Part shown: piece by piece, positions 7,403 to 16,065 of the stretch
Numbering within the stretch: the first letter of the stretch is position 1
How the letters are laid out: every line of letters begins with the position of its first letter
NCBI RefSeq assembly: GCF_026000435.1
Contig: NZ_AP026763.1
Span: 496,001 to 560,000, forward strand
From: Vibrio sp. STUT-A11
GTDB lineage: Bacteria; Pseudomonadota; Gammaproteobacteria; Enterobacterales; Vibrionaceae
Reading direction: 5' to 3'
DNA: 64,000 nt
Notes under the pieces: generated by a model
The model's input: only the letters and a program-made list of their open reading frames with translations
Told to the model about the DNA's origin: nothing
Databases searched by the model: none
Made by a program: the position numbers and the translations under genes

Positions 7403-9025
7403 TTATTGGTCAGATAGCTGCTTAGTCGGGGTTAGGATCGTCGGCCCACTGTTTTCCAATTGGTTTGGGTAATCCAGTGTATAGTGCAGCCCACGGCTCT
7501 CTTTGCGTTGCATCGCACAACGTACCATCAATTCAGCAACCTGAAGCAGGTTACGCAGTTCAAGCAAGTTATTCGATACGCGGAAATTACTGTAGTATTC
7601 ATGCGTCTCTTGCTGCAGCATTTGAATGCGTCGTAGCGCACGTTCCAAACGCTTATCCGTACGCACAATACCCATGTAGTCCCACATAAACAGGCGCAAC
7701 TCGTGCCAGTTGTGCTGGATGATAACCTCTTCATCGCTGTTGGTAACCTGGCTTTCATCCCAGCAAGGCAATTGAGGAGCCAGCTCGACTTCAGTACGGT
7801 GCTTAAGAATATCTTTTGCTGCTGACCATGCGTAAACGACGCATTCTAGTAGTGAGTTAGATGCCATGCGGTTTGCACCGTGAAGGCCGGTGTAGCTCAC
7901 TTCACCAATCGCGTATAAGTTTTTCAGGTCTGTGCTGCCGTTTCTGTCGACAATGACACCACCACAGGTGTAGTGAGCGGCAGGTACAATCGGAATTGGC
8001 TCTTTGGTCATATCAATACCCAGATCCATCAAGCGAGAGTAGATAGTCGGGAAGTGTTTGGTAATGAAATCTGCTGGTTTATGGCTAATATCGAGATACA
8101 TGCAATCTGCACCCAGACGCTTCATTTCAAAGTCGATGGCACGAGCAACAACATCACGTGGAGCTAACTCTTTACGTTCATCAAAGTCGGGCATGAAACG
8201 AGAACCATCAGGACGACGTAAATATGCGCCCTCGCCACGCAGTGCTTCAGTTAGCAGGAAATTACGTGCTTCAGGGTGATAAAGACAGGTCGGATGGAAC
8301 TGGTTGAATTCCAAGTTTGCCACACGGCAGCCCGCACGCCACGCAATCGCAATACCATCACCAGATGAAACGTCAGGGTTGGATGTGTATTGGTAAACCT
8401 TCGAAGAGCCGCCAGTCGCAAGCACCACAAATTTTGCACGAACGGTTTCTACATGCTCTTCGTTACGGTTCCAGATATAAGCGCCAATGACTTTATTTTT
8501 GTCACCACCAATTTTATCTTCCGTGATCAGGTCAAGCGCATTGTGTCGTTCAAGAACATGAATGTTTGGATGATTGTGCGCATTGTCTTGCAGGGAAGTT
8601 TGCATCGCCATACCCGTTGCATCCGCAGCGTGCAGAATACGGCGACAACTGTGTCCGCCTTCTCGGGTCAGGTGGTAACGAGGTTCTTCGTCGGAATCGT
8701 CTTCTTCGCGATCGAACGGAACGCCACCATCAATGAGCCACTGTACACACTCTTTTGAATGTTCAGCGATAAATCTCACCGTCTCTTCATCACAAATACC
8801 ATCGCCTGCGATCTGGGTATCTTCAACGTGTGACTCAATCGTATCTGACTCATCAAACACCGCAGCGATACCACCCTGAGCGTAATAGGTCGCCCCTTCG
8901 CTACGTGGTCCTTTACTAAGCACCATTACTTTACAGTGGTTGGCGACACGTAAAGCCAACGACAAACCTGCGGCTCCGCTCCCTACCACTAACACATCAC
9001 ATTCATGTTCACGATTTGTGTTCAT
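7403..9025 (-). CDS. nadB: L-aspartate oxidase
   Basis: First enzyme of NAD synthesis from aspartate, oxidising L-aspartate to iminoaspartate, which NadA uses. The 540 residues are the usual length. The N-terminal FAD motif VVGSGAAGLSLAL (about 12-24), the segment TYYAQGGIAAVFDE (about 46-60), REGGHSCRRILHAAD with catalytic His/Arg residues (about 119-134) and HPTCLYHPEARNFLLTEALRGEGA identify the succinate dehydrogenase/fumarate reductase family. It is divergent from rpoE. No transporter or quinolinate synthase gene is adjacent. Confidence 0.95.
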   Translation of the reverse strand: MNTNREHECDVLVVGSGAAGLSLALRVANHCKVMVLSKGPRSEGATYYAQGGIAAVFDESDTIESHVEDTQIAGDGICDEETVRFIAEHSKECVQWLIDGGVPFDREEDDSDEEPRYHLTREGGHSCRRILHAADATGMAMQTSLQDNAHNHPNIHVLERHNALDLITEDKIGGDKNKVIGAYIWNRNEEHVETVRAKFVVLATGGSSKVYQYTSNPDVSSGDGIAIAWRAGCRVANLEFNQFHPTCLYHPEARNFLLTEALRGEGAYLRRPDGSRFMPDFDERKELAPRDVVARAIDFEMKRLGADCMYLDISHKPADFITKHFPTIYSRLMDLGIDMTKEPIPIVPAAHYTCGGVIVDRNGSTDLKNLYAIGEVSYTGLHGANRMASNSLLECVVYAWSAAKDILKHRTEVELAPQLPCWDESQVTNSDEEVIIQHNWHELRLFMWDYMGIVRTDKRLERALRRIQMLQQETHEYYSNFRVSNNLLELRNLLQVAELMVRCAMQRKESRGLHYTLDYPNQLENSGPTILTPTKQLSDQ

Positions 9026-9151
9026 ATAACTTTCATAATCCCAAGCTAAGACAACAACGTTATCTTGTGTATTATTTGCACACCATGTGCACTTCCATTA
9101 GCGTGACATCCGTCACTAAGGGCTAAGTTGGGAGGTTCATCTAAATTACAG

Positions 9152-9325
9152 TTACTCTGGTGACTTGAGCCACTCTTCTTTTTTAGTATGTCTAGGCCGA
9201 AGACCCCAAATCACATACGAATATTTTTGAGCTTTATTAAAAAAGTTATTCAGACTGCCAACAGCCATGTAAATGATAAGCAATAGTTTATCAATATCAT
9301 TGCTTTTCCATGCTCTACCCAGCAC
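9152..9325 (-). CDS. Possible 57-residue small protein upstream of nadB
   Basis: A minus-strand frame runs from a GTG at 9325 (stop codon immediately upstream) to TAA at 9152. It reads VLGRAWKSNDIDKLLLIIYM, then AVGSLNNFFNKAQKYSYVIW, then GLRPRHTKKEEWLKSPE. A start at the internal ATG (9268) would give 38 residues. The composition is protein-like: hydrophobic first half, basic C-terminus, no low-complexity. No clear ribosome-binding site is seen for either start. I do not recognise a family. It is in the same orientation as nadB. Confidence 0.4.
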   Translation of the reverse strand: MLGRAWKSNDIDKLLLIIYMAVGSLNNFFNKAQKYSYVIWGLRPRHTKKEEWLKSPE

Positions 9326-9597
9326 AATTTAAACTGAGGGCGATTATTATACCCATTTCCCCCTAATTTGCTCGCCTATCAAACTTAGATTTAAGTTTAA
9401 AAAGGCTAGGGATTAGGCGCATGACATCACACTGTGAATAAACAATGACAAAAATTGCGGAAGTCATGGAACTTTCTCATTCATATTGCAGTCACAATAG
9501 TGCTCAAGTAAGCAGTGGTGTCAATACTACGTTTTGCAAAGATAGTACCCATATCTGAGATAGAGTAGGGGCATAACAAATAGGAGTATCCGCTCGA
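9326..9597. other. nadB-rpoE divergent intergenic region
   Basis: This is the gene-free remainder of the nadB-rpoE gap. It is AT-rich and contains the likely sigma-E promoter of rpoE near its right end. No RNA gene or repeat is seen here. Confidence 0.5.
9468..9497 (+). promoter_or_regulatory. Candidate sigma-E promoter of rpoE
   Basis: GGAACTT (9468-9474) matches the sigma-E -35 element, and TCACA begins 17 bases after it where a TCnnA -10 is expected. Autoregulation of rpoE by sigma-E is established in enterics; here it is inferred from the match. The 5' leader would be about 95 bases. Confidence 0.45.
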
Positions 9598-10176
9598 ATG
9601 AACGAGCAGCTGACCGATCAAGTATTGATTGAGCGAGTTCAGAATGGTGATAAGCAAGCATTCAACCTGCTGGTAACGAAGTATCAGAACAAGGTATGTA
9701 ATCTTATCTCCAGATACGTAAGTAATCCTGGCGATGTTCCAGATGTAGCACAAGAAGCGTTTATCAAGGCTTACCGAGCTATCCCCAGTTTTCGAGGGGA
9801 AAGTGCGTTTTATACGTGGCTGTATCGCATTGCAGTGAATACTGCGAAAAATCACATTGTGGCCCAGGGGCGAAGACCCCCAGCGACAGATGTTGATGCT
9901 GAAGATGCTGAATTTTACGAAACAGGTAGTGCACTTAAAGAAATTTCGAACCCTGAGAACTTAACGTTGTCCAAAGAATTGCAACGGGTAGTGTTCAGTG
10001 CAATCGAAGCCTTACCTGAAGATTTAAAAACAGCAATGACGTTGCGAGAGCTTGACGGCTTGAGCTATGAGGAAATTGCTGAAGTAATGGATTGCCCGGT
10101 AGGAACGGTACGCTCACGTATCTTCCGTGCTCGTGAAGCGGTGGAAAAGAAAATCAAACCTCTTTTACAGCGCTAG
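9598..10176 (+). CDS. rpoE: RNA polymerase sigma-E factor
   Basis: The extracytoplasmic-stress sigma factor that responds to misfolded outer-membrane proteins. The 192 residues show region 2 (DVAQEAFIKAYRAIPSFRGES, FYTWLYRIAVNTAKN, about 52-87) and region 4 (ALPEDLKTAMTLRELDGLSY, then YEEIAEVMDCPVGTVRSRI, about 137-175). It heads rpoE-rseA-rseB-rseC, the classic regulated operon, and is held by RseA at the membrane until stress proteolysis. Confidence 0.97.
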   Translation: MNEQLTDQVLIERVQNGDKQAFNLLVTKYQNKVCNLISRYVSNPGDVPDVAQEAFIKAYRAIPSFRGESAFYTWLYRIAVNTAKNHIVAQGRRPPATDVDAEDAEFYETGSALKEISNPENLTLSKELQRVVFSAIEALPEDLKTAMTLRELDGLSYEEIAEVMDCPVGTVRSRIFRAREAVEKKIKPLLQR

Positions 10177-10202
10177 TACAAGTAATAACTATGGTGAAAA
10201 CA

Positions 10203-10829
10203 ATGGCTGACAAAGAAAAACTTTCAGCTCTCATGGATGGAGAATTGATCGATAAGGCTTTAATTCAAGAATTAGGGCAAGATCAAGAGAGCCGTAAAGC
10301 TTGGCAGAATTATCACCTGATTGGTGATGTGATGCGAGGCGAAGCGCCAGCAAAACCTGAGTGGAATATTGCTGAAAGCGTGGCGTTAGCGTTAGAAGAT
10401 GAACCAGTGCATCGTGCTGTCGATTCACATAGTGCAAACGTGACTTCAATTACGGATGCACCTAAAGAATCGCAACCAGAACCGCAAAAAGCCAAACGTC
10501 AGCTACCAAGTTGGTTGACTCAATTTGGCCAAGTTGCCGTTGCTGCGTGTGTATCGCTAGTCGTCATCTTAGGCGTACAGCAGTACGGCGGAAGTGATTC
10601 TTCGGTACCTCAAGCTGAACAGTTGCCAGTATTGCAAACCGTTCCATTCGCGGGTAGCGCAGAACCTGTGAGTTTAACCCGTGAATCCGTAGAGCGTTCT
10701 GTAAGTGAAGCAAATATGCAGGAGCAACGTAAGCGTGTTCATGCTATGCTACGAGACTACGAATTACAGTTAAGAATTAACAGTGATGCATCTCAGCAAG
10801 ATGCGCCTCTGACGCCGGATGTTGAATGA
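10203..10829 (+). CDS. rseA: Anti-sigma-E factor RseA
   Basis: A single-pass inner-membrane protein. The cytoplasmic N-terminus (MADKEKLSALMDGE, residues 1-14) is the sigma-E-binding domain, a hydrophobic segment VAVAACVSLVVILGVQQY (about residues 109-126) crosses the membrane, and the periplasmic part carries QEQRKRVHAMLRDYELQLR near the end, matching the E. coli C-terminus. The start at 10203 aligns with the family; an upstream ATG at 10191 adds only four residues. Its stop overlaps the rseB start (ATGA), indicating coupling. Confidence 0.94.
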   Translation: MADKEKLSALMDGELIDKALIQELGQDQESRKAWQNYHLIGDVMRGEAPAKPEWNIAESVALALEDEPVHRAVDSHSANVTSITDAPKESQPEPQKAKRQLPSWLTQFGQVAVAACVSLVVILGVQQYGGSDSSVPQAEQLPVLQTVPFAGSAEPVSLTRESVERSVSEANMQEQRKRVHAMLRDYELQLRINSDASQQDAPLTPDVE

Positions 10830-11791
10830 ATAAATTCCTGATCAGCGCTTGCGCTCTGTTCAGTATGATGTCTTCACAAGCCTTTGCTGGTGATAAACCA
10901 GCGGAGGCTTTATTGCATCAAATGAGCGAGGCAAGTAAGAATTTAAGCTATGAGCTCTCTTATATTCTCATCAAAAAGAACAGTATTGAACCTTTGCTGT
11001 ACCGCCACGCGACTCACGGTGAAGAGCAATACGCCCACCTTATTTATTTAAGCGGCCCTGTGCGTGAAGTCATTCTCCGTGGTCGTGAAGTCAGCTACAT
11101 CGAAACGGGTTCAGAGCCTTTCACGATAGAATCGGGGAAAATGGTCGCACCTACCATCCCAATGCTAAATACCAATATTGATGAACTCAATCGCTATTAT
11201 GACTATGTTCAGGTTGGGCGAGCTCGTGAAGCCGGTGTTGCTACTCAGGTGTTACGTATCGTACCGAAAGATGGCTTACGCTATTCATACATCCTTTGGG
11301 TTGATGAAAAGAGCAAGCTTCCACTGCGAGCTGATCTTATCGATCGTGATGGCGAAGTGCTGGAGCAATACCGTACGATTTCATACACAGTGAATGCTAA
11401 AATCGCTGAGCTCATGAGTGGCTTAGAAGATGTTCAGTTACCAGCCGTTCTTACCATGCCGAAAGGTGAGGTGAGTACCAGTGACTGGATTGTCGGTTGG
11501 ATACCAGATGGTTTTGAGGCTAATGAACTCAATCGCTATCGCATGGCAGCCAGTGACCAAATGGTAGAAAGCCAAATGTATTCCGATGGACTTTTTAATT
11601 TCTCGGTCTACGTCGCGAGCAAAGATGAACATTCATTTAAAGGACAGCTTGTTCGTCAAGGTCGCAGAACATTGCACAGCTTCGTCAGTGGGGATTATGA
11701 AATCTCCGTCGTGGGCGATATACCGCCAGCAACCGCACAGCGCATTGCTCAATCTGTCACCTTTAAAGTAACCAGAAACAGTAACGAATAA
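10826..11791 (+). CDS. rseB: Sigma-E regulatory protein RseB
   Basis: A periplasmic protein of 321 residues that binds RseA and guards it from DegS; lipoprotein or LPS signals release it. A Sec signal peptide ends at SQAFA-GDKPAEALL (about residue 21). The MucB/RseB two-domain fold is shown by LSYELSYILIKKNSIEPLLY and the C-terminal DWIVGWIPDGFEA and SFVSGDYEISVVGDIPP segments. It overlaps rseA by four bases. Confidence 0.94.
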   Translation: MNKFLISACALFSMMSSQAFAGDKPAEALLHQMSEASKNLSYELSYILIKKNSIEPLLYRHATHGEEQYAHLIYLSGPVREVILRGREVSYIETGSEPFTIESGKMVAPTIPMLNTNIDELNRYYDYVQVGRAREAGVATQVLRIVPKDGLRYSYILWVDEKSKLPLRADLIDRDGEVLEQYRTISYTVNAKIAELMSGLEDVQLPAVLTMPKGEVSTSDWIVGWIPDGFEANELNRYRMAASDQMVESQMYSDGLFNFSVYVASKDEHSFKGQLVRQGRRTLHSFVSGDYEISVVGDIPPATAQRIAQSVTFKVTRNSNE

Positions 11792-11810
11792 GCAATATGA
11801 GTAACGCGCA

Positions 11811-12281
11811 ATGATGACTGCATTAGCGACAGTGACGGGTGTTCAACGTCACGGTGAACAATATGATATTGACTTGAGCTGTGAGCAGCAAACCAGTTGC
11901 AGCAGTTGTTCATCGCAAAAAAGTTGTGGTACAGGTGTGGTCACCAAAGCCATTGGTAACAAAAGTCTTTCCTGGCATTTACGTACCGAAAAAGCAGTGC
12001 AAATCGGGCAAGTCGTAGAAATTGGTTTCCCTGAATCCAGTTTAATTAAATCGGCGATGGCAGTGTACCTACTGCCACTGTTTGGTCTGATACTCGGTGC
12101 GCTTTTCGGTCATCTACTGTTTGCTCCCCTCATTGCAGGTGGTGAAGGTGTAATTATTCTCTCTTCAGTATTCTTTGCTGCTGGTGGCGTTTGGGTAGCG
12201 AAGCGTATATCCAAGCCACTTGAAGATGAATCGAAGCGCCAAGTCACGTTAGTTCGAGTACTTGGAGAGCCGATCCAGTAA
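11811..12281 (+). CDS. rseC: SoxR-reducing / sigma-E operon protein RseC
   Basis: A 156-residue inner-membrane protein with a cysteine-rich N-terminal part (CEQQTSCSSCSSQKSCGTGVV, Cys at about 24, 30, 33 and 39) and two transmembrane helices (about 84-105 and 110-135). RseC/RsxC-linked proteins are implicated in redox control of SoxR and modulate sigma-E mildly. It is the last gene of the rpoE operon, 19 bases after rseB. Two adjacent ATGs allow a start at 11811 or 11814. Confidence 0.91.
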   Translation: MMTALATVTGVQRHGEQYDIDLSCEQQTSCSSCSSQKSCGTGVVTKAIGNKSLSWHLRTEKAVQIGQVVEIGFPESSLIKSAMAVYLLPLFGLILGALFGHLLFAPLIAGGEGVIILSSVFFAAGGVWVAKRISKPLEDESKRQVTLVRVLGEPIQ

Positions 12282-12441
12282 GCTCTGACCCCGCCCCCTT
12301 TCAGTCACTTGGGTTTATGTACTTTAAATTACGTGCGCCCGCTAACGAAATTCGGTAGAATCTGCCAACTTGATTGAAATGCCATCAGATGATGGCTTTC
12401 TTACTGTCCCTATTTTGTAAAGAGTTAGTCAGCCTAAATCT

Positions 12442-14235
12442 ATGAAGCACATTCGTAACTTTTCGATTATCGCCCACATCGACCATGGTAAGTCGACCCT
12501 ATCAGACCGTTTAATCCAAGTTTGTGGAGGATTGAGCGATCGTGAAATGGCCGCACAGGTTCTGGATTCTATGGATCTTGAACGTGAGCGTGGTATCACC
12601 ATTAAATCTCAGAGTGTGACGCTAAACTACACCGCTAAAGACGGTGAAACATACCAGCTGAACTTCATCGATACTCCGGGACACGTAGACTTTGCATACG
12701 AAGTGTCACGTTCTCTAGCCGCTTGTGAAGGTGCGCTCTTGGTGGTTGATGCTGGTCAGGGCGTAGAAGCGCAAACGCTAGCAAACTGTTACACCGCGAT
12801 CGAAATGGATCTGGAAGTTGTGCCAATCCTAAACAAGATCGATCTTCCAGCAGCAGATCCAGAACGTGTAGCAGAAGAAATTGAAGAAATCGTTGGTATC
12901 GATGCGATGGAAGCAACCCGCTGTTCTGCGAAAACAGGTTTGGGTGTTGAAGACGTACTAGAAAATATCGTATCAGCGATTCCAGCGCCAGAAGGCGATC
13001 CAGACGCACCGCTACAGGCGCTTATCATCGACTCATGGTTTGATAACTACCTTGGCGTCGTTTCTTTAGTACGAATCAAAAATGGTTCACTGAAGAAGAA
13101 CGACAAGATCAAAGTAATGAGCACAGGTCAAACTTGGGGTGTAGACCGTTTGGGTATTTTCACGCCTAAGCGAGTGGATACTGACGTTCTAAATACTGGC
13201 GAAGTAGGTTGGGTTGTTTGTGGTATTAAAGACATCCTGGGCGCTCCAGTAGGTGATACGCTGACACTAGCGAAAAACGGCAGTGAAAAGCCACTACCGG
13301 GCTTTCAGAAAGTAAAACCTCAGGTATACGCTGGTTTGTTCCCTGTATCGTCTGATGATTACGAAAACTTCCGTGATGCATTAGGTAAATTAAGCCTGAA
13401 TGATGCGTCACTATTCTACGAGCCAGAAAACTCTGCAGCTCTTGGCTTTGGTTTCCGTTGTGGTTTCCTTGGCATGCTGCACATGGAAATTATCCAAGAA
13501 CGTTTAGAGCGTGAATACGACCTAGACCTAATTACGACTGCACCTACGGTAGTCTACGAAGTAGAGAAAACCGATGGTGATTTGCTGTATGTCGATAGCC
13601 CAGCGAAACTGCCTGCGGTAAACGACATCGAAGAAATCCGCGAGCCGATCGCGCGTTGTAACATTCTAGTGCCGTCTGAATACCTAGGTAACGTGATCAC
13701 ACTGTGTGTTGAAAAACGTGGTGCTCAGGTGGATATGGTTTATCACGGTAACCAAGTTGCAGTGACTTACGATATTCCGATGGCAGAAGTTGTACTGGAT
13801 TTCTTCGACCGTTTGAAGTCTACTTCTCGCGGTTATGCTTCACTGGATTACAACTTCCAGCGCTTTGAAGCGTCGAACATGGTTCGCGTAGACGTACTTC
13901 TGAACGGTGACACGGTTGACGCACTAGCGATGATCACACACAAAGATCAGTCTCAGACTCGTGGTCGTCAGTTGGTTGAGAAGATGAAAGAGTTCATCCC
14001 TCGTCAGATGTTTGATATCGCGATTCAGGCTGCGATCGGTAACCACATCATCGCGCGTTCTACGGTTAAACAGCTACGTAAGAACGTTATCGCGAAATGT
14101 TACGGTGGTGACGTGAGCCGTAAGAAGAAACTTCTGAAGAAACAGAAAGAAGGTAAGAAGCGTATGAAGCAGATCGGTAACGTTGAACTGCCTCAAGAAG
14201 CGTTCCTGGCGATTCTTCACGTAGGCAAAGACTAG
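12442..14235 (+). CDS. lepA: Elongation factor 4 (LepA)
   Basis: A translational GTPase of 597 residues that acts on stalled or initiating ribosomes. G1 is AHIDHGKSTLSDRL (about residues 10-23), the switch II DTPGHVDF is near 76 and NKIDLP near 130. The LepA-specific C-terminal domain ends with KKLLKKQKEGKKRMKQIGNVELPQEAFLA-type sequence and HVGKD. Codon use is biased toward highly expressed genes. It precedes lepB, an arrangement conserved in proteobacteria. Confidence 0.98.
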   Translation: MKHIRNFSIIAHIDHGKSTLSDRLIQVCGGLSDREMAAQVLDSMDLERERGITIKSQSVTLNYTAKDGETYQLNFIDTPGHVDFAYEVSRSLAACEGALLVVDAGQGVEAQTLANCYTAIEMDLEVVPILNKIDLPAADPERVAEEIEEIVGIDAMEATRCSAKTGLGVEDVLENIVSAIPAPEGDPDAPLQALIIDSWFDNYLGVVSLVRIKNGSLKKNDKIKVMSTGQTWGVDRLGIFTPKRVDTDVLNTGEVGWVVCGIKDILGAPVGDTLTLAKNGSEKPLPGFQKVKPQVYAGLFPVSSDDYENFRDALGKLSLNDASLFYEPENSAALGFGFRCGFLGMLHMEIIQERLEREYDLDLITTAPTVVYEVEKTDGDLLYVDSPAKLPAVNDIEEIREPIARCNILVPSEYLGNVITLCVEKRGAQVDMVYHGNQVAVTYDIPMAEVVLDFFDRLKSTSRGYASLDYNFQRFEASNMVRVDVLLNGDTVDALAMITHKDQSQTRGRQLVEKMKEFIPRQMFDIAIQAAIGNHIIARSTVKQLRKNVIAKCYGGDVSRKKKLLKKQKEGKKRMKQIGNVELPQEAFLAILHVGKD

Positions 14236-14287
14236 AATTGAACTTTGTTCCACTCTTGTTGGTCATAAGACGTTAGAACTTAAAATA

Positions 14288-14323
14288 AGTGAAAGAGTTA
14301 GCGCTCTTTCACTTTCGCATTTT
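14288..14323 (+). terminator. Hairpin between lepA and lepB
   Basis: AGTGAAAGAG-TTAGCG-CTCTTTCACT forms a ten-pair stem followed by TTCGCATTTTT. The T tract is interrupted, so it is probably a partial terminator or an mRNA-stability hairpin within the lepA-lepB transcript. Confidence 0.5.
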
Positions 14324-14339
14324 TAGATAAGGGAATTTA

Positions 14340-15239
14340 ATGGCGAATACATTCTCACTGATTCTGGTTATTGTGACCTTGGTAACTGGTGTAGTTTGGC
14401 TTTTGGAAAAACTGGTGTTTGCAAAGAAACGTCAGGCAAAAGTCGCGGAGATCGAAGCGCAAACAGCTAACGGCTTAGATGCAGTAACCCTGCAAAAAGT
14501 AGAACGCCAGCCTTGGTGGGTTGAAAATAGCGTCTCTATTTTCCCTGTGATCGCGTTTGTACTCGTATTACGTTCTTTTATCTATGAACCGTTTCAAATC
14601 CCGTCTGGCTCAATGATGCCTACTTTACTGGTTGGGGATTTCATCCTGGTAGAAAAGTACGCTTACGGTCTGAAAGATCCAGTATGGCGCACTGAGCTGG
14701 TAGAAACAGGCAAGCCAGAACGTGGCGATATCGTCGTGTTTAAATATCCTCCTCACCCTAGCATTGATTACATCAAGCGTGTGGTTGGTTTGCCAGGTGA
14801 TATCGTGCGTTACTCAAACGATAAGCAGATTTGTATTCAAAGCAAAGGTGAATCGAGCTGTAAGCCAGTTAAACTGAGTAATGTCGAAGAGAGTCAATTT
14901 AGCTCAAATGGTATCCCGATGCTCCAGTTGGATGAAAAACTGGGTAACGTTGAGCACAATATTTTGGTTAACCCAATTGTTCGCAATCATGTGGAGCAGT
15001 ACTTCCCACGTAGCGGAACAACAGAATGGGTTGTACCACAAGGTCAGTACTTTGTGATGGGTGATAACCGTGACAACAGTGCAGACAGCCGTTACTGGGG
15101 CTTTGTTCCTGAAGCAAACCTAGTCGGCAAAGCTGTCGCCATTTGGATCAGCTTCGAGTTTGAGCGTGGCACAGATAGCGTTTTACCTTCATGGATTCCA
15201 ACTGGTGTGCGTTTTAACCGCATCGGTGGTATTCACTAA
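14340..15239 (+). CDS. lepB: Signal peptidase I
   Basis: The membrane serine protease that removes Sec and Tat signal peptides. The 299-residue product has two N-terminal membrane segments (about 1-22 and 60-80), the catalytic serine in PSGSMMPTLLVGD (about Ser92) and the catalytic lysine in DYIKRVVGLPGD (about Lys147), plus the box E MGDNRDNSADSRYWG near 240. Length and motif spacing fit the gammaproteobacterial LepB type. Confidence 0.97.
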   Translation: MANTFSLILVIVTLVTGVVWLLEKLVFAKKRQAKVAEIEAQTANGLDAVTLQKVERQPWWVENSVSIFPVIAFVLVLRSFIYEPFQIPSGSMMPTLLVGDFILVEKYAYGLKDPVWRTELVETGKPERGDIVVFKYPPHPSIDYIKRVVGLPGDIVRYSNDKQICIQSKGESSCKPVKLSNVEESQFSSNGIPMLQLDEKLGNVEHNILVNPIVRNHVEQYFPRSGTTEWVVPQGQYFVMGDNRDNSADSRYWGFVPEANLVGKAVAIWISFEFERGTDSVLPSWIPTGVRFNRIGGIH

Positions 15240-15249
15240 CTTCTCGTCA

Positions 15250-15358
15250 TATTTGAAGTCGCAGCGTTGTTGACTGCATAAATACCCCCTAATCACATAG
15301 TACATCTATGCTCATAGGGCTGAATTTATTTGTCGCCTAGCTGCAACTCCAACTATAT
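15250..15358. repeat. Intergenic hairpin repeat, family 1, copy a
   Basis: An imperfect inverted repeat fills the lepB-rnc gap: arms ATTTGAAGTCGCAGC and GCTGCAACTCCAACTATAT surround a small inner stem at TCACATAG-TACAT-CTATGCTCA. The inner core TCACATAG/CTATGCTCA recurs in copy b after relA. Confidence 0.5.
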
Positions 15359-15387
15359 AGAGAAATAAACATTAATATCGAGAGAGT

Positions 15388-16065
15388 ATGAATTCTCCAA
15401 TTGATAAACTAGAGCGTAAGCTCGGCTACCAGTTTAAAGATGCCGAGCTTATCAACTTGGCGCTGACTCACCGCAGCGCCAACAGTAAGCATAACGAACG
15501 TCTTGAGTTTCTGGGCGATTCAATTTTAAGTTTTGTCATCGCTGATGATCTGTACCATCGTTTCCCGAAAGTGAACGAAGGTGATATGAGTCGTATGCGT
15601 GCTACTTTGGTTCGCGGACACACATTGGCGGAACTGGGTCGTGAATTCGATCTAGGAGATTATTTAAAATTAGGTCCAGGTGAATTGAAGAGTGGTGGCT
15701 TTCGCCGTGACTCTATTCTAGCCGATGCGGTGGAAGCCATTATTGGTGCAATTTACCTAGATAGTGATATTGAAGCAGTGCGTGGCATTGTGCTGAGCTG
15801 GTATAAGTCTCGCCTTGAAGCCATTAAGCCTGGTGTATCACAAAAAGACCCAAAAACTCGCCTCCAAGAGTTCCTGCAAGGCAGAAGAAAACCGCTGCCT
15901 GTTTACACAGTGACTAATATTAAAGGTGAAGCGCACAACCAAGAATTTACGGTTGAGTGCGAAGTCGCAGGTGTGGATAAACCTGTAATCGGTAAAGGCA
16001 CCAGCCGCCGCAAGGCAGAACAGGCGGCAGCGGAAACAGCACTTGAGCAATTAACTAATGGCTGA
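15388..16065 (+). CDS. rnc: Ribonuclease III
   Basis: The double-strand RNA endonuclease that processes rRNA and controls many mRNAs. The 225 residues have the signature NERLEFLGDSILS (about 36-48) with the catalytic Asp/Glu, the second acidic cluster ADAVEAIIGAIYLD near 114, and a C-terminal dsRNA-binding domain (DPKTRLQEFLQGR to GTSRRKAEQAAAETALEQL). It overlaps era by 8 bases. Its leader contains a hairpin-forming repeat. Confidence 0.97.
   Translation: MNSPIDKLERKLGYQFKDAELINLALTHRSANSKHNERLEFLGDSILSFVIADDLYHRFPKVNEGDMSRMRATLVRGHTLAELGREFDLGDYLKLGPGELKSGGFRRDSILADAVEAIIGAIYLDSDIEAVRGIVLSWYKSRLEAIKPGVSQKDPKTRLQEFLQGRRKPLPVYTVTNIKGEAHNQEFTVECEVAGVDKPVIGKGTSRRKAEQAAAETALEQLTNG

Noticed and set aside
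9270..9300. TGATAA...TTATCA palindrome as a Fur box
   Set aside because: The spacing does not fit the 7-1-7 Fur pattern and it overlaps the coding candidate at 9152-9325.
12665..13009. Antisense frames inside lepA
   Set aside because: Shadows of a highly expressed gene with no features of their own.
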